From Thioalkalivibrio sp. ALE31 (GTDB lineage Bacteria; Pseudomonadota; Gammaproteobacteria; Ectothiorhodospirales; Ectothiorhodospiraceae), in NCBI RefSeq assembly GCF_000377405.1, contig NZ_KB905020.1, positions 679,180 through 743,179 on the forward strand: a DNA stretch of 64,000 nucleotides. The letters are read 5' to 3'. Below the pieces are notes generated by a model. It was not told where the DNA came from and did not search any database. It saw only the letters and a list, made by a program, of their open reading frames with translations. Below are positions 16,456 to 25,324 of the stretch, piece by piece. Position 1 is the first letter of the stretch; every line of letters starts with the position of its first letter. The position numbers were made by a program, and so were the translations under genes.

Positions 16456-16722
16456 GGGAAACACTGATCAATGTACACGCTCGCGCTCGAGTCGCTTTTG
16501 CGTGCGAACAAGGCGCGGCGACGGCCGTGCAGCATTCTGCACAAGGGAGCCGCAACGCCGTGCGCGCGCAAAAGCGGCCGAGCCCCTTCGGGGTTGGTAC
16601 CCCAGGTTCCCCGATCCTGCGTTGCGGCCCTTGCCGGTAGAACCACTACCGGCTGCGCACCGCGCCTTGTCTCGGAAAACCTGGGGTACCAACGCGAGTG
16701 TGTACATTAATCAGTGTTTCCC
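16456..16722. mobile_element. MITE-like element with 30-bp terminal inverted repeats
   Basis: The left end 16456-16485 begins GGGAAACACTGATCAATG. The right end 16693-16722, read on the other strand, begins GGGAAACACTGATTAATG; 28 of 30 positions agree. Inside, a perfect 15-bp inverted pair TTGGTACCCCAGGTT (16594-16608) / AACCTGGGGTACCAA (16678-16692) and a CCGGTAG/CTACCGG hairpin (16635-16652) add structure. It carries no gene. It fills the thiL-pgpA spacer, and its right end supplies the last codons and TAA stop of thiL. No flanking target duplication was clearly identified. Confidence 0.65.
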
Positions 16723-17720
16723 ATGTTGTCCGCGAAATGATCGTGCCCCGCCCGCGTCACGTCCAGTCGCCGCCCGTCCGCGTCCTCGACGACCACCGCT
16801 TCACCCTCCGTGCATTCCCCGATCACGGTCAGCGGCACATCCACGCTGAAGGCCAGCAGATCCAGCGATTCCCCGGCCGGCAGTGCGAACAGCAGTTCGT
16901 AGTCCTCGCCTCCGCCGAGCGCATACTCGCGGGCCTGATCGTCCGGGATCTGTGCCAGCAACGGATCGCGGGGGACGGCGGGCCAGTCGACCCGCGCGCC
17001 ACAGCCCGAAGCGGCACACAGGTGCCCGAGATCCGCCAGCAGGCCGTCGGAAATATCGATAGCCGCCCGGGCACGGTTGCGCAGGCCGCGCCCCAGGGCC
17101 AGCCGCGCGCGGGGCCAGAACAGCCGGTCGCAGGCCGGCTCCCGGGCATCGGCGGGCAGAGCCGCGCCCGCGGCGCCCCGCGCCCGCCGGGCGCTCTCGT
17201 GGGCCAGCCCGAAGGCCGCCCCGCCCAACGCACCGGATACCACCAGTCGGTCGCCGGGCCGGGCCCCGGACCGGCGCAGGGCCTGGCCCGCAGGCACGGC
17301 ACCCAGCACGGTCACGCTGATTGCCAGAGGGCCCCGGTTGGTATCCCCGCCTACCAGCGGGATACCAACCTCTTCGGCCAGCGCCAGGAAGCCCTCGCTG
17401 AAACCCGCCAGCCAGTCATGATCGACCCGGGGCAGGGTCAGCGACAGCAGCGCGCCCAGCGGCTCGGCCCCCATCGCGGCCAGGTCACTGAGGTTGGAAG
17501 CCAGGGCCTTGTGCCCGACGCTCGCCGGCGGGTGATCGGGGAAAAAATGGGTACCCTCAACCAGGGTGTCGACAGTGACGGCCAGCTCGTGGCCGCTCGC
17601 CACAGCCAACAGGGCGGCATCGTCCCCGATGCCAAGCCGCACGCCGTCGGCGTTCACGTCCGCCAACGGCGCGCCGAAATAACGCTGAATCAGGTCGAAC
17701 TCGGAGTCGGGGCCGGCCAT
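16707..17720 (-). CDS. thiL: Thiamine-monophosphate kinase
   Basis: A 337-residue AIR-synthase-fold kinase phosphorylating thiamine monophosphate to the diphosphate. Seen: N-terminal SEFDLIQRYF, the metal/ATP block LGIGDDAALL, TVDTLVEGTHFF, LVGGDTNRGPLAISVTVLG and the C-terminal GGGEDYELLFALP. The start at MAGPDSEFD fits family length. The last residues MGNTD and the TAA stop are encoded by the right terminal repeat of the 16456-16722 element, so the native C-terminus was probably altered by insertion. It lies 25 bp downstream of nusB. Confidence 0.95.
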   Translation of the reverse strand: MAGPDSEFDLIQRYFGAPLADVNADGVRLGIGDDAALLAVASGHELAVTVDTLVEGTHFFPDHPPASVGHKALASNLSDLAAMGAEPLGALLSLTLPRVDHDWLAGFSEGFLALAEEVGIPLVGGDTNRGPLAISVTVLGAVPAGQALRRSGARPGDRLVVSGALGGAAFGLAHESARRARGAAGAALPADAREPACDRLFWPRARLALGRGLRNRARAAIDISDGLLADLGHLCAASGCGARVDWPAVPRDPLLAQIPDDQAREYALGGGEDYELLFALPAGESLDLLAFSVDVPLTVIGECTEGEAVVVEDADGRRLDVTRAGHDHFADNMGNTD

Positions 17721-17745
17721 TGCCGTGCTGCGGCGTTGCGCGGGG

Positions 17746-18273
17746 TCAGCGCGGCGTGGCGCGCTCGGGACCGCGCAGCTCGGCCGAGAGCCGGTCCAGC
17801 ACACCGTTGATGTAGCGATGCGACTGCTCCGCACCGTAGCGTTTGGCCAGGTCCACGGCCTCGTTGATCACCACGCGATAGGGCACCTCGATCCGCTCGG
17901 CCAGCTCCCACTGACCCAGCCACAGCAGGGCATGCTCCACCGGGTCGAGCTGGTCCAGCGGGCGGCCGAGGTACGGCTCCATGCGGGCATCCAGGGCCTC
18001 GCGATCGCGGGTCACACCGATCAGCAGCTCGCGGAAATACTCGGCATCCGCCTTCGCGTGTTCCTCGTCGTCACGGAACTCGGCCAGGATGTCCTTGGGG
18101 TGGGCGCCGGTCATCTGCCAGGAGTAGAGCGCCTGCATGGCGCGACGCCGCGCGAACGAGCGCGCGTGGCGCGCCCGCTGTTCGGGCGTGCTGCGCGGGC
18201 GCTTGCCGCGTGCGCCGCCCGCGCCCTTGGCGGCGGGACGGTCGGGTTGGGAGGGATTGCCAGGTTCGGTCAC
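17746..18273 (-). CDS. nusB: Transcription antitermination protein NusB
   Basis: A 175-residue all-helical RNA-binding protein. NusB binds boxA RNA with NusE (S10) for rRNA antitermination. The fold starts at ARSFARRRAMQALYSWQMTG (~residues 37-57), and PVEHALLWLGQWEL and YRVVINEAVDLAKRYG are the conserved C-terminal helices. The first ~35 residues are an extra basic, low-complexity tail (GGARGKRPRSTPEQRARH), so an internal start is possible, but the GTG at 18273 lies only 17 bp from ribH. Classic ribH-nusB-thiL order. Confidence 0.93.
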   Translation of the reverse strand: MTEPGNPSQPDRPAAKGAGGARGKRPRSTPEQRARHARSFARRRAMQALYSWQMTGAHPKDILAEFRDDEEHAKADAEYFRELLIGVTRDREALDARMEPYLGRPLDQLDPVEHALLWLGQWELAERIEVPYRVVINEAVDLAKRYGAEQSHRYINGVLDRLSAELRGPERATPR

Positions 18274-18290
18274 GTCGGTTTCGTGCTCGC

Positions 18291-18776
18291 TCAGGCGCCG
18301 CCGCGCAGCTGCCGCATCAGGCTGACCATCTCGATCGCGCCCATCGCGGCATCCGCGCCCTTGTTGCCGGCCTTGGTGCCGGCGCGTTCAATCGCCTGCT
18401 CAATGGAGTCCGTCGTCAGAACACCGAAGCTGATCGGCAGGTCCTCGGCCATCTGCACCTGGGCCAGGCCCTTGGCCGCCTCGCCGGCGACGTAGTCGAA
18501 ATGCGGGGTGGAGCCGCGGATCACGCAGCCCAGGGCAATGACCCCGTCATACTGCCCGGAACGCGCCATCGCCTGGGCCGCCAGCGGCAGTTCATAGGCC
18601 CCCGGCACGCGGGCGATGGTCAGATTCTTTTCCTGCACGCCATGGCGCTTCAGGGTATCCACCGCGCCTTCCAGCAGGCGTTCGACGATCAGGCTGTTAA
18701 AGCGCGCCAGCAGCAGGCCATAGCGATGGTCGGCGGCGTCGGTGAATACGCCTTCCAGGGTCTTGATGTCGTGCAT
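18291..18776 (-). CDS. ribH: 6,7-Dimethyl-8-ribityllumazine synthase
   Basis: A 161-residue lumazine synthase that condenses the pyrimidine from RibD products with the four-carbon unit from RibB. Key blocks: the N-terminal [45 protein letters not shown] with the catalytic His, and [17 protein letters not shown]. The start MHDIKTLEG gives the normal length (~155-160). It leads the ribH-nusB-thiL-pgpA block; the 1046 bp upstream to the RibBA-like gene is occupied by a long palindromic repeat. Confidence 0.95.
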   Translation of the reverse strand: MHDIKTLEGVFTDAADHRYGLLLARFNSLIVERLLEGAVDTLKRHGVQEKNLTIARVPGAYELPLAAQAMARSGQYDGVIALGCVIRGSTPHFDYVAGEAAKGLAQVQMAEDLPISFGVLTTDSIEQAIERAGTKAGNKGADAAMGAIEMVSLMRQLRGGA

Positions 18777-19822
18777 GGTTTCATTCCGATTGAGACGGAG
18801 ACGAGGCGGCCGTTCGGGGCCGACCCGCGGGGCCGAGTTGCAAAGGCCGCCTAGTGTAGCACCGCGAACCCGCGCGGTAGAGCGCGCCCGCACGAATCGG
18901 GCGACGGGCCGCCTGCCATACCGCTGACTGGCCCTGCATTTGGCGCCAGTATTTTCAGTGGCCTCGGCCCGGGGTCCTGCCCGGTCATGTCTACCCTTCG
19001 TTCATCGTTCGGTGTTTACCGTGCTTTCGTCTGGCCACCTGCCTCGTGGTGGCAGGTCCTGGTTCGGCATCCGGTGTTTACGGTGCCTTCGGTCCGCAAC
19101 CTGCCAGGCGCTGACTCGCCAGCGCGCCCCGAGGTACTTCTTTGCTCGTGCAAAGAAGTACCCAAGAAACACGCCCGACTGCCGCGACCCCGGCCCGCTG
19201 AGCGGGCCGGGGCTTCCCTCGCTCCGAGGCTTTTCGCGGGCGGCGCTGAACTCGCTGCGCCTGCGGCTCCGCTCAGACATCCAGCGCCTCTAATCCCGCG
19301 AAAACCCTCTCCGCTCGGCGCGACGACAACGGGGAGGCAGGTCCAAACAACGGCTAGTCCAGCGATATAGCTAGTGGATGTTGGCTGGGTCTTCGGACAT
19401 CCTGGGCACGCTCGGTCTTTGGCCGTTGCGTGCCGCGCCCGCGTGGCGGGCGCCGGGGGCTTTCGGGTGGCGGTGCCTATGGTTAGGAGTAAGGGTGGGG
19501 ATACGGTAGGTTTTGACCTTCGCCTCCCGTATGGAGCCCCTCGCGGAGGGCGTGATGGGCCGGCCCGTTTTCCATAAATTCGGGGCGCTGGATGTCTGAG
19601 CGGAGCCGAAGGCGCAGCGAGTTCAGCGCCGCCGGCCCAGCGCGTCCGGAGCGAGGTTCCCGGGCGAAATCCGGGTGCCCTTCTTTGGGTCCTTTCTTGG
19701 GCAAGCAAGAAAGGACCTCGCGGCGCGCTGGCGAATCAGCGCCTGGCAGGTTGCGGACCGAAGGCACCGTAAACACCGAGCGACGAACCATGGCCAGCCA
19801 CCACGAGGCAGGCGGCCGGGGG
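18777..19822. repeat. Long composite palindromic repeat, copy 1 (no genes)
   Basis: About 1 kb without a credible gene. Two arms in opposite orientation, ~19060-19288 and ~19584-19791, share blocks such as TGTTTACGGTGCCTTCGGTC and GCTGAACTCGCTGCGCCT. Each arm carries its own hairpin, for instance CTTCTTTGC-TCGT-GCAAAGAAG at 19137-19158. The spacer between arms holds GGAGCCCCTCGCGGAGGGCG. An arm also starts with extra partial copies of the TTTACGGTG word near 19015. The same structure recurs at ~62700-63535. All open frames inside are repeat translations (Arg-rich, starting MSERSRRRSEFSA). It separates ribBA-like from ribH. Confidence 0.75.
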
Positions 19823-20929
19823 CTACTCGTGGACGTAGTCCACGACCTCCAGGCCGAAGCCACCGAGGCCATGAAAGCGCTTGGGCGCCGACATCAGCTT
19901 CATGCGCCCCACCCCGCAGTCAGCCAGGATCTGGGCACCAATGCCATACATGCGCCACTCGGCGGAGTTCTCCCGCCCACTGCGCTCTTCCGGCGCCGGC
20001 TGGCCGATATGCTCCAGACGCTGGGCCAGGGCCTCCGGGCTCTCGTGCTTGCGCAGCACCACCACCACACCCTCGCCGGCCGCGTCGATCCGGCGCAGGG
20101 CATCGTCCAGCGGCCAGCCACGATCCGGACCGGCGTAACCCAGCGTGTCGTACAGCGTGCTTTCCAGGTGGACACGCACCAGGGTCTCCTGGTCCGGCTT
20201 CGGCTCCCCGCGCACCAGCGCGAAATGCAGCTCGTGATCCACCTCGTCCTCGAACGCCAGCAAGCGGAACTCGCCGTACTCGGTCGGGAAGGGGCGTTCG
20301 GAAACCCGCTGCACCGTCTTCTCGTTCTCGATCCGGTAGCGGATCAGGTCCTCGATGGTGCCCATCTTGAGATCGTGCTCGGCGCAGAAGCGTTCGAGAT
20401 CCGAACGCCGCGCCATGCTGCCGTCCTCGTTCAGGATCTCGACAATCACCGCCGCCGGTTCGGCCCCAGCCAGGCGCGCCAGATCGCACCCGGCCTCGGT
20501 ATGGCCGGCGCGCACGATGACCCCGCCGGGCTGTGCCATCAGCGGAAACACGTGCCCCGGCTGGACGATATCCTCGGGCTTCGCGTTGGGCGCGACCGCG
20601 GTCCGGATGGTGTGTGCGCGATCGTAGGCCGAGATGCCGGTGGTCACGCCCTCGGCGGCCTCGATCGACAGCGTAAAGTTGGTGCCATGCACGTCATTGG
20701 TGTCGGTCACCATCAGCGGCAGCGCGAGCTGCTTGCAGCGCTCGCGGGTCAGCGTCAGGCAGATTAGCCCCCGGCCGTACTTGGCCATGAAGTTGATGTC
20801 CTCGGGCCGCGCGTGCGAGGCCAGCATCAAGAGGTCGCCCTCGTTCTCGCGGTCCTCGTCGTCGACGATGACCACCATGCGTCCGGCCTGCAGTTCCTCG
20901 AGGATCGTTTCGGTACTGGAAAATTCCAT
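19823..20929 (-). CDS. ribBA: 3,4-Dihydroxy-2-butanone 4-phosphate synthase with degenerate GTP cyclohydrolase II domain
   Basis: A 368-residue two-domain protein. The N-terminal RibB domain (~1-200) is intact: DDEDRENEGD (23-32), MAKYGRGLICL, DTNDVHGTNFT and RAGHTEAGCDLARLAG. The C-terminal half aligns with RibA by position but has lost the zinc cysteines: the usual HSECLTGD-type segment reads HLESTLYDTLG, and the later Cys pair is absent. So GTP cyclohydrolase II activity is unlikely, and a separate ribA must exist elsewhere. This RibB plus inactive RibA-like layout is known in other proteobacteria (sometimes called RibBX). It is 27 bp downstream of ribE. Confidence 0.92.
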   Translation of the reverse strand: MEFSSTETILEELQAGRMVVIVDDEDRENEGDLLMLASHARPEDINFMAKYGRGLICLTLTRERCKQLALPLMVTDTNDVHGTNFTLSIEAAEGVTTGISAYDRAHTIRTAVAPNAKPEDIVQPGHVFPLMAQPGGVIVRAGHTEAGCDLARLAGAEPAAVIVEILNEDGSMARRSDLERFCAEHDLKMGTIEDLIRYRIENEKTVQRVSERPFPTEYGEFRLLAFEDEVDHELHFALVRGEPKPDQETLVRVHLESTLYDTLGYAGPDRGWPLDDALRRIDAAGEGVVVVLRKHESPEALAQRLEHIGQPAPEERSGRENSAEWRMYGIGAQILADCGVGRMKLMSAPKRFHGLGGFGLEVVDYVHE

Positions 20930-20956
20930 GCGTGCCTTCGGTCGGGGGCCGTGCGC

Positions 20957-21640
20957 TCAGTCGCGCGGCCCGGATTGATTGGGAAAGCCCTGTTCAGCCA
21001 GCCAGGCCTCCGACAGGTCGCCCGCCTGCGCGCCGGGCTCGGCCGCCCGCTCGCCCAGCATCAGACGCTCCAGGTAGCGGGCGATCAGGTCGACCTCGAG
21101 GTTGACCGGGGTGCCCACCGTATAGACGGCGAAGCGGGTCAGGGACCAGGTGTGCGGGATGATGTTGACCTCGAACTCGGCGCCGTCCACGCGGTTCACG
21201 GTCAGGCTGGTGCCATCAATGGTGATCGAGCCCTTGGCCGCGATGTAGCGGGCCAGTGCCGGTGGCGCGCGAAAGCGCACGCGGGTCGAGCGCGCATCGG
21301 GCTCCATCGCCACCACCTCGCCGACGCCGTCGACGTGCCCGGACACCATGTGCCCGCCCAGACGGTCGCCCAAAGCCAGCGCCCGTTCGAGGTTCACCCG
21401 GTCCCCCGGTCCGAGGTGGCCCAGCGTGGTCACCTCCAGCGACTCGCGCGAGACATCGGCGGCAAAGCCACTGCCCGCCAGATCGGTCACCGTCAGGCAG
21501 ACCCCGTTCACCGCGATGGAGTCCCCCAGCCGGGTGTCCGACAGGTCCATCCCGGTCGCGTTCACGTGCAGCCGCACGTCGCCACCACTGGGGGTCAGGC
21601 GCTCCAGGCTGCCTAGGGTCTCGATGATTCCGGTAAACAT
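20957..21640 (-). CDS. ribE: Riboflavin synthase alpha chain
   Basis: A 227-residue enzyme that dismutates two lumazines to riboflavin. It is a tandem of two lumazine-binding barrels. The N-terminal MFTGIIETLGSL and the paired ligand loops GDSIAVNGVCLTV and GSITIDGTSLTVN show the internal duplication, and GHMVSGHVDGVG is a family landmark. The start at the conserved MFTGI, as in nearly all RibE. It sits between ribD and the RibB gene but is separated from ribD by a 365 bp repeat-containing gap. Confidence 0.95.
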   Translation of the reverse strand: MFTGIIETLGSLERLTPSGGDVRLHVNATGMDLSDTRLGDSIAVNGVCLTVTDLAGSGFAADVSRESLEVTTLGHLGPGDRVNLERALALGDRLGGHMVSGHVDGVGEVVAMEPDARSTRVRFRAPPALARYIAAKGSITIDGTSLTVNRVDGAEFEVNIIPHTWSLTRFAVYTVGTPVNLEVDLIARYLERLMLGERAAEPGAQAGDLSEAWLAEQGFPNQSGPRD

Positions 21641-21768
21641 GGACGTCCGCTCGTTCCGGGGTGCCCGCACGAACCGCGCCGGGCTGCTCGCCGCCCATCA
21701 TAGGGAAACCCTAATGAATTCGCACCACGCCCCGGACGTTTGCCCGGTTCCTGGACGGAAAACCCTTG

Positions 21769-21997
21769 TTCACCACGAAGCACACGAAGACACGAAGAAG
21801 GTCAAAGGCGGTTCACAGGAAGATGGGAAGATTGGAAGGGTTTTTCGGTAAAGCACAATAGCGGATGGTCATGGTCTGCCCATGCGATGCGGTTGCGCAC
21901 CCCGTTTCAAACCCAGTCATCCTTCCACTCTTTCCGTCTTCCTGTAGACCGCCCTTGACCTTTCCCTTCTTCGTGCCTTCGTGTGCTTCGTGGTGAA
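21769..21997. repeat. Inverted-repeat element (CACCACGAAG family), copy 1
   Basis: The ribD-ribE gap (21641-22005) is mostly this ~229 bp element. The left arm begins TTCACCACGAAGCACACGAA; the right arm is its inverted counterpart ending CGTGTGCTTCGTGGTGAA. The similarity of the arms extends ~65 bp inward (for example CACAGGAAGATGGGAAGA versus the right arm). The centre is unique. A second copy of the same build lies at 43685-43909. No gene inside. It may act as a long hairpin in the ribD-ribE transcript. Confidence 0.75.
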
Positions 21998-22005
21998 ATC
22001 GGCCT

Positions 22006-23184
22006 TCAGGAACGCGGGTGGGCGCGCAGGCGCAGGGTTTCGCCGACCCAGCGGGAATCGACGATCTCGAGTTCGGCGCGCTCGGACATGCGGGCCAGCG
22101 GCCACTCGACCAGGGGGCGAGCATTGGAGCCCATCAGCAGGGGGGCCTGGTAGATCAGCCATTCGTCCACCCAGCCACCGCGCGCAAGCGCCCCGGCCAG
22201 ACCCGGTCCGGATTCCACATGCAGCTCGTTGACCTCGGCGCGGCCCAGCTCCGCCAGCACCGCGCCCAGATCCAGCCCGCCATCGGCGGATTCCTCCGCC
22301 AGCGGCACGGGCCGGACCTCCGCCCCTCGGCCGCGCAGGGTGTCCGCGGCCGGCGAGTCCGCGGCATCGGGCCCCGTGAGGATCCAGACCGGTCCCTCGC
22401 GCAGGATCTGCGCGCCCGGCGGCGTCCGCAGGCGGGCGTCCAGGATCACCCGCAGGGGCTGGCGTCCCGGCAGGTCGTAATAGCGGGGGTCGTCCGGAAA
22501 TCCGGCATGGGCGGCCAGGTCGAACGGCTTCATGCGCACGTTCAGGCGCGGGTCGTCGGCGACCACGGTGCCGCTGCCGGTCAGGATCGCGCCCGCGCGG
22601 GCCCGCCACTGCTGGACGTCGCGGCGCGCCGCCTCGCCGGTGATCCATTGCGACTCGCCGGAGGCCATGGCGGTACGCCCGTCGAGGCTCGCGGCAAGCT
22701 TGACCCGCACCCAGGGGCGTCCCTGCTCCATGCGCCGCACGAATCCGGGGTTCAGGGCACGCGCCTCGGCCTCCAGCACGCCGCTGTCGACCGGGATACC
22801 TGCTGCCCGCAGGGCCTCGATCCCGCCGCCACAGACCTGCGGGTTGGGGTCCTGCATGGCGATCACGACCCGGGCTACCCCAGCGCCGATCAGGGCATCG
22901 GTGCAGGGCGGGGTCCGGCCGTGATGGCTGCAGGGTTCCAGGGTGACGTAGGCGGTTGCGCCACGCGCGGCCTCGCCCGCCGCCCGCAGTGCGTTCACCT
23001 CGGCATGGGCCTCGCCGGCCTTCCAGTGCAGTCCCGCGCCGACTTCGCGTCCGTCGCGCACGATCACGCACCCGACCCGCGGGTTCGGGTCCGCGGTGAA
23101 GCGGCCGTAGTCGGCCAGCTCCAGGGCCCGCGCCATGTAACGGCGGTCCGTGATCGCCTGCTCGGTCGTGGGTGCTTCCATCAC
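22006..23184 (-). CDS. ribD: Bifunctional riboflavin deaminase/reductase RibD
   Basis: A 392-residue fusion. The deaminase domain (~1-150) has the zinc site HAEVNAL plus PCSHHGRTPPCTDAL. The reductase domain (~155-392) has VRVKLAASLDGRTAMASGESQWIT and the C-terminal HVESGPGLAGALARGGWVDE. It performs the second and third steps of riboflavin synthesis. The start MMEAPTTEQ overlaps the nrdR stop (ATGA at 23181-23184), a common nrdR-ribD arrangement. Two adjacent ATGs are possible starts. Confidence 0.95.
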   Translation of the reverse strand: MMEAPTTEQAITDRRYMARALELADYGRFTADPNPRVGCVIVRDGREVGAGLHWKAGEAHAEVNALRAAGEAARGATAYVTLEPCSHHGRTPPCTDALIGAGVARVVIAMQDPNPQVCGGGIEALRAAGIPVDSGVLEAEARALNPGFVRRMEQGRPWVRVKLAASLDGRTAMASGESQWITGEAARRDVQQWRARAGAILTGSGTVVADDPRLNVRMKPFDLAAHAGFPDDPRYYDLPGRQPLRVILDARLRTPPGAQILREGPVWILTGPDAADSPAADTLRGRGAEVRPVPLAEESADGGLDLGAVLAELGRAEVNELHVESGPGLAGALARGGWVDEWLIYQAPLLMGSNARPLVEWPLARMSERAELEIVDSRWVGETLRLRAHPRS

Positions 23185-23762
23185 TCCCCCCTGGACGAGT
23201 CACCACTCCCCGGTGGCACCTGCGGGCCGCCCGCCGCCGGTTCCGGGGCAGGACCGGGCGCCTCCTCGTCGATCAGACGCAGCTGCGAGCGGCGCATCTC
23301 CGGGCTGAGGTCTTCCTCCAGCCGTTCGATGGCCTCGCGGAAGGACTGCACACTGGCGAAGCTGAGATAAATGGAGGCAAACCGGATATAGGCCACATGG
23401 TCGAGGCCGTGCAAGGCGGCCAGGACCATTTCGCCGATACGGTCGGATTTCACTTCCGGGGCGGTGAGCGCGGACAGCTGACGCTTGATGTCGTCGATGA
23501 CCCGCTCGACATCGTCGGTCTTCACCGGGCGCTTGTGCAGGGCCCGACGCAGACCGCTGCGCAGCTTCTCCTCGTCGAAGGCGACGCGTTCGCCGGAGCG
23601 CTTGACCACCCGCGGCAGGCTGAACTCCGCCCGTTCGAAGGTGGTAAAGCGCGCCCCGCAGGCGCGGCACTGGCGCCGGCGCCGGATCTGTTCCTGCTCC
23701 GGGCCGGCCACCCGCGAATCGACCACGCGGGTATCCTGATCATGACAGGACGGACAGCGCAT
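23181..23762 (-). CDS. nrdR: Transcriptional repressor NrdR
   Basis: A 193-residue repressor of ribonucleotide reductase genes. It has a zinc ribbon with Cys3, Cys6, Cys32 and Cys35 (MRCPSCHDQD ... QCRACGARFTTFE) and an ATP-cone domain (VVKRSGERVAFDEEKLRSGLRRAL onward to ~residue 140) that senses ATP/dATP. The tail after residue ~165 (Pro/Glu/Gly-rich, ending SSRGE) extends past the usual ~150-160 residues and looks disordered. Gene order glyA-nrdR-ribD is conserved in many proteobacteria. No NrdR box was searched for here, since no nrd genes are in the window. Confidence 0.95.
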   Translation of the reverse strand: MRCPSCHDQDTRVVDSRVAGPEQEQIRRRRQCRACGARFTTFERAEFSLPRVVKRSGERVAFDEEKLRSGLRRALHKRPVKTDDVERVIDDIKRQLSALTAPEVKSDRIGEMVLAALHGLDHVAYIRFASIYLSFASVQSFREAIERLEEDLSPEMRRSQLRLIDEEAPGPAPEPAAGGPQVPPGSGDSSRGE

Positions 23763-23792
23763 CCCGCGCCCGCGACCCGTGACTCGCCGTGA

Positions 23793-25052
23793 TTATTCGG
23801 GCGCGCCGTAGACCGGGAAGCGGCGGCAGATCTCGACGACCTTGTCGCGGGTCGCGTCGATCACCTGCTCGTTCTCGTGGTCGTCCAGCACGTCGGCGAT
23901 CCAGCCGGCCAGCTCGCGCGACTCGGCCTCGGTAAAGCCACGCGTGGTCAGCGCGGCGGTGCCGATGCGGATGCCGGAGGTTACGAACGGGGACTGCGGG
24001 TCGTTCGGCACCGCGTTCTTGTTGACGGTGATGTTGGCGCGACCCAGCGCGGCATCCGCGGCCTTTCCGGTCATGCCCTTGGACACCAGGCTCAGCAGGA
24101 ACAGGTGGTTGTCGGTGCCTCCGGAGACGATGTCGTAGCCGCGTTCGACCAGGACCTCGGCCATCGCGCGGGCGTTGGCGATCACCTGCTTCTGGTAGGT
24201 CTTGAATTCCGGTTCCAGGGCCTCCTTGAACGCCACCGCCTTGCCGGCGATCACGTGCATCAGCGGGCCACCCTGGGTACCCGGGAAGATCAGCGACTGG
24301 AACTTCTTGTTCAGCTCCGGCTGACCCTTGGTGATGATGAAGCCGCCACGCGGCCCGCGCAGGGACTTGTGCGTGGTGGAGGTGACCACGTGGGCGTGGT
24401 CGATCGGATTCGGGTATTCACCAGCCGCGATCAGGCCGGAGACGTGGGCCATGTCCACCATCAGGTAGGCGCCCACGGAATCGGCGATCTCGCGGAAGCG
24501 CTTCCAGTCGACCACACGCGAGTAGGCGGAGAAGCCGGCGACGATCATCTTCGGCTGGTGCTCGGTGGCCAGACGCTGGACCTCGTCGTAGTCGATCAGG
24601 CCCTCGTCGGTGATGCCGTACTGCACCGCGTTGTAGATCTTGCCGGAGAAGTTCGGCTTGGCGCCGTGGGTCAGGTGGCCGCCGGCGTCCAGGCTCATGC
24701 CGAGCACGGTGTCATGCGGCTGCAGCAGGGCCATGTACACGGCCGCGTTGGCCTGCGAGCCGGAATGCGGCTGCACGTTGGCGTAGTCGGCGCCGTAGAG
24801 TTCCTTGAGACGGTCGATCGCGAGCTGTTCGACGATATCCACGTACTCGCAGCCACCGTAGTAGCGCTTGCCCGGGTAGCCCTCGGCGTACTTGTTGGTC
24901 AGCACGGAGCCCTGGGCCTCCATCACGCGCGGGCTGGTGTAGTTCTCGGAGGCGATCAGCTCGATGTGCTCTTCCTGGCGCTGCGCCTCCTTGCTGATGG
25001 CGCCCCAGAGTTCGTCGTCGTAACCGTGGATACTCATGTCGATCGAAAACAT
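23793..25052 (-). CDS. glyA: Serine hydroxymethyltransferase
   Basis: A 419-residue PLP enzyme interconverting serine and glycine with tetrahydrofolate. The PLP lysine is Lys229 in [14 protein letters not shown], the same number as in the E. coli enzyme, which supports the start [14 protein letters not shown] lies ~8 bases upstream. MSIHGYD five codons later is an alternative. Other landmarks: [19 protein letters not shown] and [13 protein letters not shown]. In this genome it would use glycine and methylene-THF from the glycine cleavage operon at 53-59 kb. It heads the glyA-nrdR-rib cluster; the 272 bp upstream should hold its promoter, but none stands out. Confidence 0.96.
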   Translation of the reverse strand: MFSIDMSIHGYDDELWGAISKEAQRQEEHIELIASENYTSPRVMEAQGSVLTNKYAEGYPGKRYYGGCEYVDIVEQLAIDRLKELYGADYANVQPHSGSQANAAVYMALLQPHDTVLGMSLDAGGHLTHGAKPNFSGKIYNAVQYGITDEGLIDYDEVQRLATEHQPKMIVAGFSAYSRVVDWKRFREIADSVGAYLMVDMAHVSGLIAAGEYPNPIDHAHVVTSTTHKSLRGPRGGFIITKGQPELNKKFQSLIFPGTQGGPLMHVIAGKAVAFKEALEPEFKTYQKQVIANARAMAEVLVERGYDIVSGGTDNHLFLLSLVSKGMTGKAADAALGRANITVNKNAVPNDPQSPFVTSGIRIGTAALTTRGFTEAESRELAGWIADVLDDHENEQVIDATRDKVVEICRRFPVYGAPE

Positions 25053-25324
25053 TCGGTTCTCCCGTTCAAGGCTTCGGATTCGGTGGATTGCGGCGCGCCC
25101 GCCGGAAGGCGGCACTGCCGTCAAAAAGGCCGCTTATCATACGTCATCCGGCCCCTCTTTTCAGACCGGGCGGCTCCCGGGGCGCCCACCACGACGCCTC
25201 GCGAACGCCCCGAAATTGCGGGTTTCGCAAGCCCGATCAAGTACTTTGATGCCGGTCCCTTCGGCGCGGACGGGGCCGGCTCAAGCCCCTTCCAGCGACC
25301 GTGGAATACCGCGCCCGGCGCGCG

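Noticed and set aside
19002..19280. Arg-rich frames starting MSERSRRRSEFSA and similar ones at 62658-63014
   Set aside because: They are translations of the palindromic repeat, appear in each copy and each arm, and have no ribosome site.
21641..21768. FMN riboswitch upstream of ribE
   Set aside because: No FMN-aptamer blocks seen in the ribD-ribE or other rib gaps; the gap is an inverted-repeat element.
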